DNA of 6,687 nucleotides from Alphaproteobacteria bacterium. GTDB taxonomy: Bacteria > Pseudomonadota > Alphaproteobacteria > Caulobacterales > Caulobacteraceae. Where the stretch lies: positions 1 through 6,687 of the forward strand of contig JAHINZ010000463.1 in assembly GCA_018895795.1 (NCBI GenBank), in the 5' to 3' direction. This document shows positions 1 to 5,932 of the stretch, one piece after another. The position numbers and the translations under genes were made by a program. The notes beneath the pieces are model-generated. The model saw nothing but the letters and a program-made list of their open reading frames with translations. It did no database searches and was not told the DNA's origin. How positions within the stretch are numbered: position 1 is the first letter of the stretch; the number at the start of each line of letters is the position of its first letter.

Positions 1-1204
1 ACACACCCTCCAGCTGATCTCTGGCGATGCCGATGCCGGTGTCGCGCACCTCGACCCGCAAAAGGCCCGCCTCGTTCTCCAGCCGCTGCTCGACGACAAC
101 CTGGATCCCACCCGCGTTCGTGAACTTCACGGCGTTGGACAGGAAATTCAGCAGCACTTGGGTCAGGCGCGGCGCGTCGGCCTCCATCGCCCGCAGATCG
201 GCGGGCGCGACAACCTCCAGGGTCAGCCCCCTGGCCAGCGCCTGCTCCTCGATCAAGGCGGCGCAGGACTCGATCATGGCGCGAGGGTCGAACGGTCTGG
301 GATCCAGCTCCACCCCACCCGCCTCGAGGCGCGAGAAGTCGAGCACGTCATTGACGACATTGAGCAGGGTGTTGCTGGCGTCCTGGATCAGGCCCACATG
401 CCGCGCGTCGCGCGCCGACAGGGCGGTGGATCCGCGCAGAACGCCGGCGAAACCAATAATGGCGTTGAGCGGCGTGCGCAGCTCGTGGGTCATGTTGGCC
501 AGGAAGTCGGACTTGGCCGCCGCGGCGGCCTGGGCCAGCTCCAGCGCGTGGGTCAGGTCCAGTTCAAGCTTCTTGCGCTGGGTGACGTCGCGCGTGGTCA
601 CCAGCAGTTCCCGCTCCGTGCCGGCCACCCGCTTATAGGTGCTCTCGAACCAGATCGGCGTGCCGTCCTTGCGAGCGCTCTCGTACTCGTAGATCTTCGA
701 CTCGCCGCCCGGAACCAGGCTGCTCACCAGGGCCACGATCTGCTGGTAGTCCTCGGGGCTGGTCATCGCCTCGGGTGGCAGGGTCTGCCACTCCTCGACC
801 GTGAAGCCCGTAAGCCGTTCGATCGACGGCGACATGTAGAGCCGCTCGCCCTTGCGGGACCACAGGTTGATGTTGTCCGTCAGATTGTCGGACAGAAGGC
901 GGTACAGGCGATCGCTTTCCCGCAGCCGCTCCAGGGCGTCCTCGGCCTCGGCCCGGCGGCGCTCGGCCTCCTCGATCGCCACCTGCTTGGCGGCCAGGGT
1001 TCCGGACAGTTCACGCTTGAGTTTCTCGAGTCCGCTTTTACGGCTCTCGAGGAGATAGGCCAGCGGCGCAGCCATCACCGTCGCGATCAGGAACGTCGCC
1101 AGCGGCGTGTAGTCGGCCGGATTGCGCGCGATCACGATTTTGATGACGTAGTCCACGGTCATCGCGACGCCGACGAAGATCGCAACGGTTCTGACGAACT
1201 TCAA
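1..1204 (-). CDS. PAS-domain sensor histidine kinase, C-terminus cut off by window edge
   Basis: Inner-membrane sensor kinase that should autophosphorylate on histidine and pass the phosphate to a response regulator; the signal is unknown. Translation of the minus strand gives, in order: two hydrophobic segments (about residues 6-24 and 32-52), a charged probable coiled-coil linker (53-97), a PAS domain (about 98-210, ending TTRDVTQRKK as PAS-C motifs do), a HisKA domain with H-box NMTHELRTPLN (His240), then the ATPase N-box LLNFLSNAVKFT (Asn353, Asn357) and the DTGIG motif (Asp388). The frame is open to the left edge, so the rest of the ATPase domain and any receiver domain are outside the window. 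The start is uncertain: TTG at 1204 keeps the first membrane segment whole, and a stop lies in frame 12 codons upstream. The next candidate, ATG at 1162, would cut that segment. No clear Shine-Dalgarno precedes either. The kinase lies 165 nt downstream of the M28 peptidase on the same strand. Family assignment is secure; function is not. Confidence 0.92.
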   Translation of the reverse strand, partial: MKFVRTVAIFVGVAMTVDYVIKIVIARNPADYTPLATFLIATVMAAPLAYLLESRKSGLEKLKRELSGTLAAKQVAIEEAERRRAEAEDALERLRESDRLYRLLSDNLTDNINLWSRKGERLYMSPSIERLTGFTVEEWQTLPPEAMTSPEDYQQIVALVSSLVPGGESKIYEYESARKDGTPIWFESTYKRVAGTERELLVTTRDVTQRKKLELDLTHALELAQAAAAAKSDFLANMTHELRTPLNAIIGFAGVLRGSTALSARDARHVGLIQDASNTLLNVVNDVLDFSRLEAGGVELDPRPFDPRAMIESCAALIEEQALARGLTLEVVAPADLRAMEADAPRLTQVLLNFLSNAVKFTNAGGIQVVVEQRLENEAGLLRVEVRDTGIGIARDQLEGV

Positions 1205-1274
1205 TGCCCAATCGAGGCGTGTTGGTCTGGCGATTGCGGCGCATCCCTAGTTCAGGAATCGATTTTTCGGCCTT

Positions 1275-1303
1275 ATTGTACGAGCTCAAGGCTCCGGTCG
1301 CCA
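1275..1303 (-). promoter_or_regulatory. Possible promoter of the histidine kinase gene
   Basis: On the minus strand a TACAAT hexamer (1280-1275, one mismatch to TATAAT) follows TGGCGA (1303-1298, weak -35 match) at 17 nt. This would start transcription near 1268, about 64 nt before the TTG start. The -10 is good but the -35 is poor, so this is only a candidate. A GAATC site (the GANTC recognition sequence of the CcrM methylase) lies at 1256-1260, between the predicted transcription start and the gene. Confidence 0.25.
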
Positions 1304-1369
1304 TGGTCAAGGCGTTCGCGCGCCGACGGCCAGGGTTTCGAAACTCGAACTTGGCTCTGACCGAAGGCC

Positions 1370-2311
1370 CTAGGGGGTCGTCGTGGCGACCGTCAGCGAG
1401 TCGAGCCCCTGCTCCAGCGCTTGGCTGGCGGCGATCACGGTGGCCACCGAGCGCTTGAAGAAGTCCTGCGGGATCGTGGCGAAATCGTCGGTGGGCTTAT
1501 GGTACTCGGGGTGATCCTCGACCCCGAAATAGACCCAGGGCACGCGCTTTTCGGCGAAGGCGTAGTGGTCGGACTGATCGGTCCAGTTGTTCTGCTTGCC
1601 GTCGGCGTCGGTGTCATGGCCCTGCTTGAGGCTGACCGGCGCCTTGGCCGCCACCGCGTCGAGGATCGGCTTGAGCGCCGGGAACGCCGAGACCCCGCTG
1701 ACATAGAGCTCGTTCTTGGGGTTTTTGCTCAGCATGTCGAAATTGACGTCCAGGGCGATGCTCGACAGCGGGACGGGCGGGTTGGCGACGAAGGCGCGGG
1801 CGCCGCTCAGACCGCTCTCCTCGGCGTCGACCACGGCCAGGATCACGTCATGGCGGGGCGGATGGGCCTTGAACGCCTCGGCGACGGCCAGCAGGCCCGC
1901 CACGCCCGAGGCGTTGTCGTCGGCGCCGTTGAAGATCTCGCCGCCCCGGACGCCCAGATGGTCGTAATGGGCCGAGATCACCATGGCCTTGCCGCCCTTG
2001 GCGGCGCCGGGAATGCGGGCGATCAGGTTGATCCCGTCGGCCTGAGTTCCGTCGCGCGTCGAGAACACGAACGGCCGCTCGAACCCGGCCCCGATCGGCG
2101 CCAGGCCGATCTCGCCAAAGCGCTTGAGGATATAGGCCCGCGCCAGGGCCGAGCCCGGCGTGCCGGGCGCGCGACCCTGCAGGGCGTCGGCCGACAGGGC
2201 CTGGACGTCGGCCAAGGCCTTGTCGCCCGGCGCGGCCAAGGCCGGCGCGGCGGCGGCGAGCGCCAGGAGCGCGGCGGCCGAGGCCAGACGGAGAACGAGC
2301 TGCGATGTCAT
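1370..2311 (-). CDS. Secreted M28-family zinc metallopeptidase
   Basis: Exported zinc peptidase of family M28 (aminopeptidase type), probably removing residues from peptides in the periplasm or outside the cell. The 313-residue product begins with a signal peptide: an alanine/leucine-rich core over residues 5-24 and an ALA cleavage site near residue 26. The complete M28 metal site is visible: His115 in SAHYDHLG, Asp131 in GADDNASG (bridging), Glu164 (base) and Glu165 in DAEESGL, Asp192 in NFDML, and His271 in HPEYHKPTDD. All expected residues are present, so the enzyme should be active. There is no PDZ or PA domain and no C-terminal extension, so it is a minimal single-domain form. The ATG at 2311 is supported by the signal peptide. 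The only Shine-Dalgarno-like sequence is GAGG 12 nt upstream, which is rather far. Substrate specificity cannot be read from the sequence. It is divergent from the BolA gene. Confidence 0.93.
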   Translation of the reverse strand: MTSQLVLRLASAAALLALAAAAPALAAPGDKALADVQALSADALQGRAPGTPGSALARAYILKRFGEIGLAPIGAGFERPFVFSTRDGTQADGINLIARIPGAAKGGKAMVISAHYDHLGVRGGEIFNGADDNASGVAGLLAVAEAFKAHPPRHDVILAVVDAEESGLSGARAFVANPPVPLSSIALDVNFDMLSKNPKNELYVSGVSAFPALKPILDAVAAKAPVSLKQGHDTDADGKQNNWTDQSDHYAFAEKRVPWVYFGVEDHPEYHKPTDDFATIPQDFFKRSVATVIAASQALEQGLDSLTVATTTP

Positions 2312-2348
2312 GGCGACCGTATGCCTCGCGTTGGGCTTGAGGAGGAGT

Positions 2349-2362
2349 TAAATCCGCTTAAC
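2349..2362. promoter_or_regulatory. Paired TTAA sites in the divergent M28/BolA intergenic region (possible regulator site)
   Basis: Two TTAA half-sites (2349-2352 and 2359-2362) are separated by 6 nt, and a third TTAA lies at 2412-2415. The 9-mer CTTAACCCT occurs twice in direct orientation, at 2358-2366 and 2411-2419. TTAA-rich sites are rare in such GC-rich DNA and resemble the paired TTAA sites of the Caulobacter cell-cycle regulator CtrA. The known CtrA spacing is 7 nt rather than 6, so the match is imperfect. The pair lies 38 nt upstream of the M28 start codon. Confidence 0.22.
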
Positions 2363-2405
2363 CCTGGGCGACCACGCCAACACGGCCTATTTGCGGGCCG
2401 TACGC

Positions 2406-2434
2406 CCGTTCTTAACCCTTCCGAGCGATATAAC
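2406..2434 (+). promoter_or_regulatory. Possible promoter of the BolA operon
   Basis: TATAAC (2429-2434) is a good -10 match. The region 17 nt upstream (2406-2411, CCGTTC) is a poor -35. Transcription would start near 2441, giving a leader of about 20 nt that still contains the GGAG at 2448-2451. The TTAA at 2412-2415 falls inside the spacer, so a protein bound there could compete with polymerase. Confidence 0.3.
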
Positions 2435-2461
2435 CTCTTCAAGGATTGGAGTTTGCCTCCC

Positions 2462-2710
2462 GTGCCCATGTCACCCGCCGACCTCGAAGCGCGTCTATAC
2501 GCGGCTTTTCCCGACGCCGAGATCGTCCTGACCGATCTGGCCGGCGACGGCGACCACTATAAGGCCCGCATCGTTTCGCCGGCCTTTCGCGGCCTGAACC
2601 GGGTCAAGCAGCACCAGATGGTCAACCGCGCTTTGGCCGATGTGCTGGGCGGAACCCTGCACGCCCTGGCGCTCGAGACTGTGGCGCCCGCACCGGAAGC
2701 GGCGGACTAG
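2462..2710 (+). CDS. bolA: BolA/IbaG-family iron-sulfur metabolism protein
   Basis: Small BolA-fold protein of about 82 residues, the IbaG-like short type. Family members bind monothiol glutaredoxins and share a [2Fe-2S] cluster with them, acting in iron sensing or Fe-S transfer in the cytoplasm. Visible signature: DLAGDGDHYKARIVS with His32 in the loop that carries the cluster ligand in BolA-H proteins, RGLNRVKQHQMV (His51) as the recognition helix, and LHALAL with the invariant His67. Start choice: GTG at 2462 lies 10 nt after GGAG (2448-2451) and gives an N-terminus like the MPM start common in alphaproteobacterial homologues. ATG at 2468, two codons later, is also possible. The frame is open far upstream, but that part is antisense to the M28 gene and not homologous. 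The Grx4 gene two positions downstream is the expected partner. Family certain; the exact start and the symbol (bolA or ibaG) less so. Confidence 0.92.
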   Translation: MPMSPADLEARLYAAFPDAEIVLTDLAGDGDHYKARIVSPAFRGLNRVKQHQMVNRALADVLGGTLHALALETVAPAPEAAD

Positions 2711-2713
2711 CCC

Positions 2714-3607
2714 ATGCGTTACCGCCCCTTCGGAGCCAAGGGCGTGACGGTCTCGGCGATTTCGCTGAGGCTGGAAGACGAGCCGCGCCTGAAGACCGGC
2801 GACTGGCGCGACGTGATCTTCGCGGCGCTGGAAAGCGGCATCAACTGCTTCGAGATCAACGGCCGCTCGCCGGCCCTGCTGGACGGCGCGGCCGAGGCTT
2901 TCGCGGCCGTCGAGCGGCGACTGCTGTTTATCGGCTGGCGTCTGGGCGCCAATGGCGAGCGCGCGCTGAACACCGAGGCCGCGCGGCTGGCCCTGTCCCA
3001 GACGCTGGATCGTCTGCGTCTGGACTATCTGGACCTCCTGACCCTCGATGACCCCGACGCCAACCCCTTCGACGCCTCGGTCGTGGCGCAGCTGGAGCGG
3101 TTCGAGGGCGAGGGCCTGACCTATCGTCTGGGCGTGCGCGGCTCTGGCCCGCGTTTCGACGCGATGGCCGCCACCGGCGCCTTCGCCGCGATCAGCACCG
3201 CCTTCAACCTGTCGTCGGGCTGGGTCGAGCGCAACCGCGTCCGATCGGCCGTCCGCGCCGAGCTGGTGGTGATCGGCGAAGACTACTGGCCCCAGGCCCT
3301 GCGCGAGGAAAAGCGGGCCTTCTTGCCCAAGCCTTCGCTGTGGAAGCGTCGCACCGACCCCCTGGCCGGGGCCGGCGGTTACGAGTTCCTGAGCGAGACG
3401 CCCGGTTGGAAGGCCGATGAGATCTGCCTGGCCTACGCCCTGACCGAGCCCTCGCTGGCCACCGTGCAGATCGCGCCGCACAGCCGCGCCGAGGTCGAAC
3501 GCCTGGCCCAGATCGCCGAACGCGACCTGCCCACCGGAGCCAGCGCCCAGATCGAGATGGCCCGTTTCTCGGCCCAGGAAGCCCAGAAGGCCGCGCGCCG
3601 GGCCTGA
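2714..3607 (+). CDS. Aldo/keto reductase-fold protein with a degenerate active site
   Basis: A 297-residue protein of the aldo/keto reductase (AKR) superfamily, normally NADPH-dependent carbonyl reductases with a TIM barrel. Family features seen: the opening MRYRPFGAKGVTVSAISL, the barrel strand GINCFEING (43-50), the helix-strand LRLDYLDLLTLDDPD (101-115), the GVRGSG strand (140-145, usually GVSNF), and the C-terminal region LAYALTEPSLATVQIAPHS (239-257), where the usual phosphate-binding motif sits. The catalytic tetrad is not preserved by manual alignment: Asp becomes Glu47, the Tyr-Gly segment that follows is shortened and lacks the tyrosine, Lys becomes Arg76 (IGWRLG instead of IATKxG), and His becomes Asp112. 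The reading frame is intact and its base use matches its neighbours, so it looks like a maintained protein rather than a decaying gene. It starts 3 nt after the BolA stop with no strong Shine-Dalgarno, which suggests translational coupling. Function unknown; a binding or regulatory role is possible. Confidence 0.85.
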   Translation: MRYRPFGAKGVTVSAISLRLEDEPRLKTGDWRDVIFAALESGINCFEINGRSPALLDGAAEAFAAVERRLLFIGWRLGANGERALNTEAARLALSQTLDRLRLDYLDLLTLDDPDANPFDASVVAQLERFEGEGLTYRLGVRGSGPRFDAMAATGAFAAISTAFNLSSGWVERNRVRSAVRAELVVIGEDYWPQALREEKRAFLPKPSLWKRRTDPLAGAGGYEFLSETPGWKADEICLAYALTEPSLATVQIAPHSRAEVERLAQIAERDLPTGASAQIEMARFSAQEAQKAARRA

Positions 3608-3623
3608 ACCTCGCCCCCGACCC

Positions 3624-3652
3624 TTGACCCGGCCCCGCGCGGCGCCTAGCTG
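3624..3652 (+). promoter_or_regulatory. Internal promoter upstream of grxD
   Basis: TTGACC (3624-3629) is followed 17 nt later by TAGCTG (3647-3652). In Caulobacter terms this reads TTGACCCG, 13 nt, CCTAGCTG, close to the housekeeping consensus TTGACGGS-N10-14-GCTANAWC. Transcription would start near 3660, just before AAGGA at 3664-3668, the likely Shine-Dalgarno of grxD. This would let grxD and the thioesterase be made independently of BolA. Confidence 0.5.
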
Positions 3653-3679
3653 AAGAGACTTGCAAGGACCTGCCCCGCC

Positions 3680-4021
3680 ATGACCGACGTCGCCTCTTCC
3701 CCCGCCCTCGACTTCATCGCCAAGACCGTGGCCGACCACGCCGTGGTGCTGTTCATGAAGGGCGTTCCCGACGCGCCGCGTTGCGGCTTCTCGGCGGTCA
3801 GCGTCCAGATCCTCGACCACCTCGGCGTCGAGTTCATCGGCGTGGACGTGCTGCAGGACGATGATCTGCGCCAGGGCGTCAAGACCTTCACCGACTGGCC
3901 GACCATTCCCCAGCTGTATGTGAAGGGCGAATTCATCGGCGGCAGCGACATCATCCGCGAGATGTTCCAGTCGGGCGAGCTGAAGACGCTGATGACCGAT
4001 CAGGGTCTGATCGCTTCTTGA
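3680..4021 (+). CDS. grxD: Monothiol glutaredoxin Grx4 (CGFS type)
   Basis: Cytoplasmic CGFS monothiol glutaredoxin that, with glutathione, holds a [2Fe-2S] cluster as a homodimer or as a heterodimer with a BolA protein. Its role is Fe-S cluster carriage and iron sensing rather than disulfide reduction. The 113-residue length is normal for the single-domain bacterial form. Visible: FMKG with Lys27 (glutathione contact), the CGFS motif at 35-38, the glutathione-binding WPTIPQLY with cis-Pro77, and GGSD at 87-90. All cluster and glutathione contacts are intact. The start ATG is supported by AAGGA 11 nt upstream. The gene lies 72 nt after the reductase-like gene with its own candidate promoter. 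Its stop overlaps the TTG start of the thioesterase gene. Proximity to the BolA gene fits the known BolA-Grx4 partnership. Confidence 0.97.
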   Translation: MTDVASSPALDFIAKTVADHAVVLFMKGVPDAPRCGFSAVSVQILDHLGVEFIGVDVLQDDDLRQGVKTFTDWPTIPQLYVKGEFIGGSDIIREMFQSGELKTLMTDQGLIAS

Positions 4022-4437
4022 GTCGGATCTTCGTCCCCCCTGCGGACGCCTTCTCCCTGACCTTCACGCCGACCGCGTCGGACATCGACGCCAATGACCA
4101 CGTCAATAATGTGGTCTATCTGGCCTGGGCCCAAGACCTGGCCATCGCCCATTGGGACGCCTGGACCTCGCCCGAAGAGCGCGCGCCGTGGAGCTGGGTG
4201 GCCCGTCGGCACGAGATCGACTATCGCCGCGAGCTGCGCCAGGACGAGATCGCCACTGGCTATACCTGGGTGGGCGAACTGAAGGGTCCGCGCTTCGAGC
4301 GCTATGTCCGCATCGACGGCCCCGACGGCGAGATGTGCGCCCAGAGCCGCACCGACTGGGTGCTGATCGACATCGCCGCCAAGCGCCCGGCCCGCGTGCT
4401 GGACTGGATGGTCGAGCGGTTCACGCCGAAGGGTTAG
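4018..4437 (+). CDS. Hotdog-fold acyl thioesterase (FatA-like/4HBT superfamily)
   Basis: Small 139-residue hotdog-fold thioesterase, expected to cleave acyl-CoA or acyl-ACP thioesters in the cytoplasm. The motif DIDANDHVNNVVYLAW (22-37) resembles the D-x-N-x-H-VNN-x-Y segment of FatA/FatB acyl-ACP thioesterases. IDYRRELRQDEI (67-78) matches the downstream YRRE strand that carries the catalytic acid in that family. Asp24, Asn26, His28 and Glu72 are therefore the likely active-site set. The start is TTG at 4018-4020, sharing TTGA with the TGA stop of grxD. This 4-nt overlap gives translational coupling, and AGGG at 4002-4005 is the only nearby Shine-Dalgarno-like sequence. An alternative start downstream would lose the first beta strand. 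True substrate unknown; linkage to Grx4 may be only operonic. It is followed by a strong terminator. Confidence 0.88.
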   Translation: MSRIFVPPADAFSLTFTPTASDIDANDHVNNVVYLAWAQDLAIAHWDAWTSPEERAPWSWVARRHEIDYRRELRQDEIATGYTWVGELKGPRFERYVRIDGPDGEMCAQSRTDWVLIDIAAKRPARVLDWMVERFTPKG

Positions 4438-4459
4438 GGCCAGGCGGCGAAGGGTTAGG
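4427..4459 (+). repeat. Short direct repeat duplicating the end of the thioesterase gene
   Basis: The 12-mer CGAAGGGTTAGG occurs at 4427-4438 and 4448-4459, offset by 21 nt. The first copy contains the thioesterase stop TAG (4435-4437), and the second repeats it in the same frame (4456-4458 region, after GQAAKG). It looks like a small tandem duplication giving a back-up stop codon. Confidence 0.6.
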
Positions 4460-4480
4460 CTTCAAGCAGCCCAAAATCTT

Positions 4481-4520
4481 GCCTTCCTGGGCACAGGGCC
4501 CAGGAAGGCTTTCTATTTTT
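4481..4520 (+). terminator. Rho-independent terminator of the BolA-Grx4-thioesterase cluster
   Basis: A perfect 12-bp stem GCCTTCCTGGGC (4481-4492) / GCCCAGGAAGGC (4498-4509) with a 5-nt loop is followed by TTTCTATTTTT (4510-4520). On the other strand the stem is followed by AAGATTTT, so it may also stop transcription arriving from the convergent lipoprotein gene, though less well. Confidence 0.93.
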
Positions 4521-4552
4521 GCGTGCGATAGCGCAAGGCGCAGACCCCATCC

Positions 4553-4909
4553 TCACAGGCGGGGATTAGCCAACGCGAACCGCTCGCCGCGCCGCAGGCC
4601 CAGTTCTTCATAGCTGAAGACCAGATCCACCACCCCCACCTCGCCGAACCGGCAGGTCTCCAGCCGCCGACGCGCGAAGGCCAGCACCGTCCCGCCGCCG
4701 CCGCGATCCCGTCGGAACACGATATCGGCCTTGACCGTGCACCCCGTGGAGGCGAACCGCACGATCAGTCCCTCGCGCCCCGCCGTCACCCCGACAGGCT
4801 CCAGCTCCGGCCAGGTTTCGTCGGACGTCATCAGGCTGGGCCGCGTCGCGCAGCCGGCCGCGATCAGCGCGAGGCCTGAGACCAGAAGGGAGCGACGGGA
4901 GGGCGGCAT
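4553..4909 (-). CDS. Small predicted lipoprotein, function unknown
   Basis: A 118-residue protein I do not recognise. Its N-terminus reads MPPSRRSLLVSGLALIAAGC: two arginines, a hydrophobic stretch, then Cys20 in a lipobox-like AAGC with alanine rather than leucine at -3. This predicts a lipoprotein. The SRRSLL segment also resembles a twin-arginine signal. The mature part has two more cysteines, Cys57 and Cys86, that could form a disulfide in the periplasm, and appears to be a small beta-rich domain (GLIVRFAST, ADIVFRRD, VVDLVFSYEELGL). The gene lies 83 nt after htpX on the same strand with no clear terminator between, so it may be co-transcribed with htpX. No convincing Shine-Dalgarno precedes the ATG at 4909, so the start rests on the signal sequence. 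It ends facing the thioesterase gene across the terminator. Confidence 0.72.
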   Translation of the reverse strand: MPPSRRSLLVSGLALIAAGCATRPSLMTSDETWPELEPVGVTAGREGLIVRFASTGCTVKADIVFRRDRGGGGTVLAFARRRLETCRFGEVGVVDLVFSYEELGLRRGERFALANPRL

Positions 4910-4920
4910 GGACGGCTGGA

Positions 4921-4945
4921 GGATCCCCGGAACGGGGGTTGATCC
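4921..4945 (-). other. Hairpin between htpX and the lipoprotein gene
   Basis: On the minus strand CCCCG (4937-4933) pairs with CGGGG (4929-4925) around a TTC loop. After a 4-nt one-sided bulge, GGAT (4945-4942) pairs with ATCC (4924-4921). There is no T-tract, so it is not a standard terminator. It could stabilise the htpX mRNA 3' end or affect lipoprotein translation, since it ends 11 nt before that start codon. Confidence 0.35.
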
Positions 4946-4992
4946 TTGGCGACAGACCGCCCGCGCGCAATGGCGTTCTTAGTCCGAGCCGA

Positions 4993-5922
4993 TCAGGCCC
5001 ACGGCCCGGCCGACTTGCCCGCGCTCACGGGAACGGCCGTGCCGGCCCGGCGTCCACGAACGCCCTGCCCCACGCCGAGCGCCAGCAGCGCCTCGACCCG
5101 GTTGTGGGTGGCCGGATGGGTCGAGAACAGGTTGTCGGCGCCGTGACCGTTCAGCGGGTTGATGATGAACATGTGGGCCGTGGCCGGATTGCGTTCGGCC
5201 TGGTGGTTCTCGTAGCCGCCGCGGGCATAGGCCTCGATCTTCTGCAGGGCCCGGGCCAGGGCGGCGGGATCGCCGCCGATCTGGGCGCCGCTGCGGTCGG
5301 CCTCGTATTCGCGCGAGCGGCTGATGGCCATCTGCACCAGCATGGCGGCGAACGGGGCCAGGATGGCGATGGCGATCGCGCCGATCATGCCGCCCGGGCG
5401 GTCCTCATCGCGTGAGCCGCCGAAGAAGAAGGCGAAATTGGCCAGGGCCGAGATCGCGCCGGCGAGGGTCGCCGTCACGGTCATGGTCAGGGTGTCGCGG
5501 TTCTTCACATGGGCCAGCTCGTGGGCCATGACCGCGGCGATCTCGTCGCGGTCCAGCATGGACAGCAGGCCCGTGGTGGCGGCCACGGCGGCGTGCTCGG
5601 GGTCGCGGCCGGTGGCGAAGGCGTTGGGCTGGTCGTTCTGCATCACGCAGACCCGCGGACGCGGCAGGCCGGCCCGGTCGGCCATGGCCTGGACGTCGAT
5701 CACATAGTCGCGGATGCGGCGGTCGGCGTCGCTCCCGTCAACCTCGACCGCGCCATAGGTCTTCAGCACGATCTTGTCGGCGTTCCAGTAGGAAAAGGCG
5801 TTCAGGCCCACGGCGATGACCAGGGCGATCAGCATGCCGGTCGGGCCGCCGATCATGAAGCCCGCGCCCATGAACAGGGCGGTCAGACCGGCCAGCAGGA
5901 TGTAGGTCTTCAGGGCATTCAT
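4993..5922 (-). CDS. htpX: HtpX, membrane-bound zinc metalloprotease (M48B)
   Basis: Inner-membrane protease of family M48 that degrades misfolded membrane proteins, part of envelope and heat-stress quality control alongside FtsH. The 309-residue length is in the family range. Layout: two N-terminal membrane segments (about 8-26 and 28-46), the zinc motif HELAH (134-138, with Glu135 as catalytic base) in VMAHELAHVKNRDT, two further hydrophobic segments (about 147-169 and 178-200), and SREYEADR (202-210 region) where Glu205 is the third zinc ligand. The C-terminal part contains INPLNG and FSTHPATHNRVEAL, typical of HtpX. The start ATG at 5922 is clear: GAGGTGAAGG lies just upstream and partly overlaps the stop of the zinc-ribbon gene. 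An upstream in-frame extension to 6132 exists, but it is antisense-like arginine/proline-rich sequence overlapping the neighbour and is not real. It forms an operon with the zinc-ribbon gene 10 nt upstream. Confidence 0.97.
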   Translation of the reverse strand: MNALKTYILLAGLTALFMGAGFMIGGPTGMLIALVIAVGLNAFSYWNADKIVLKTYGAVEVDGSDADRRIRDYVIDVQAMADRAGLPRPRVCVMQNDQPNAFATGRDPEHAAVAATTGLLSMLDRDEIAAVMAHELAHVKNRDTLTMTVTATLAGAISALANFAFFFGGSRDEDRPGGMIGAIAIAILAPFAAMLVQMAISRSREYEADRSGAQIGGDPAALARALQKIEAYARGGYENHQAERNPATAHMFIINPLNGHGADNLFSTHPATHNRVEALLALGVGQGVRGRRAGTAVPVSAGKSAGPWA

Positions 5923-5932
5923 GGCCTTCACC

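Noticed and set aside
158..1360. Long plus-strand open frame of 400 codons
   Set aside because: It is antisense to the histidine kinase, whose minus-strand translation shows H-box, N-box and DTGIG motifs. The plus product has no recognisable motif and is a GC-rich shadow frame.
1421..2461. Apparent long N-terminal extension of BolA
   Set aside because: The frame is open but lies antisense to the M28 peptidase and is low-complexity; BolA homologues begin at the 2462-2468 start.
2495..3820. Minus-strand open frame of 441 codons
   Set aside because: It covers BolA, the AKR-like gene and the start of Grx4 in antisense; its Gly/Gln/Arg-rich product has no domain.
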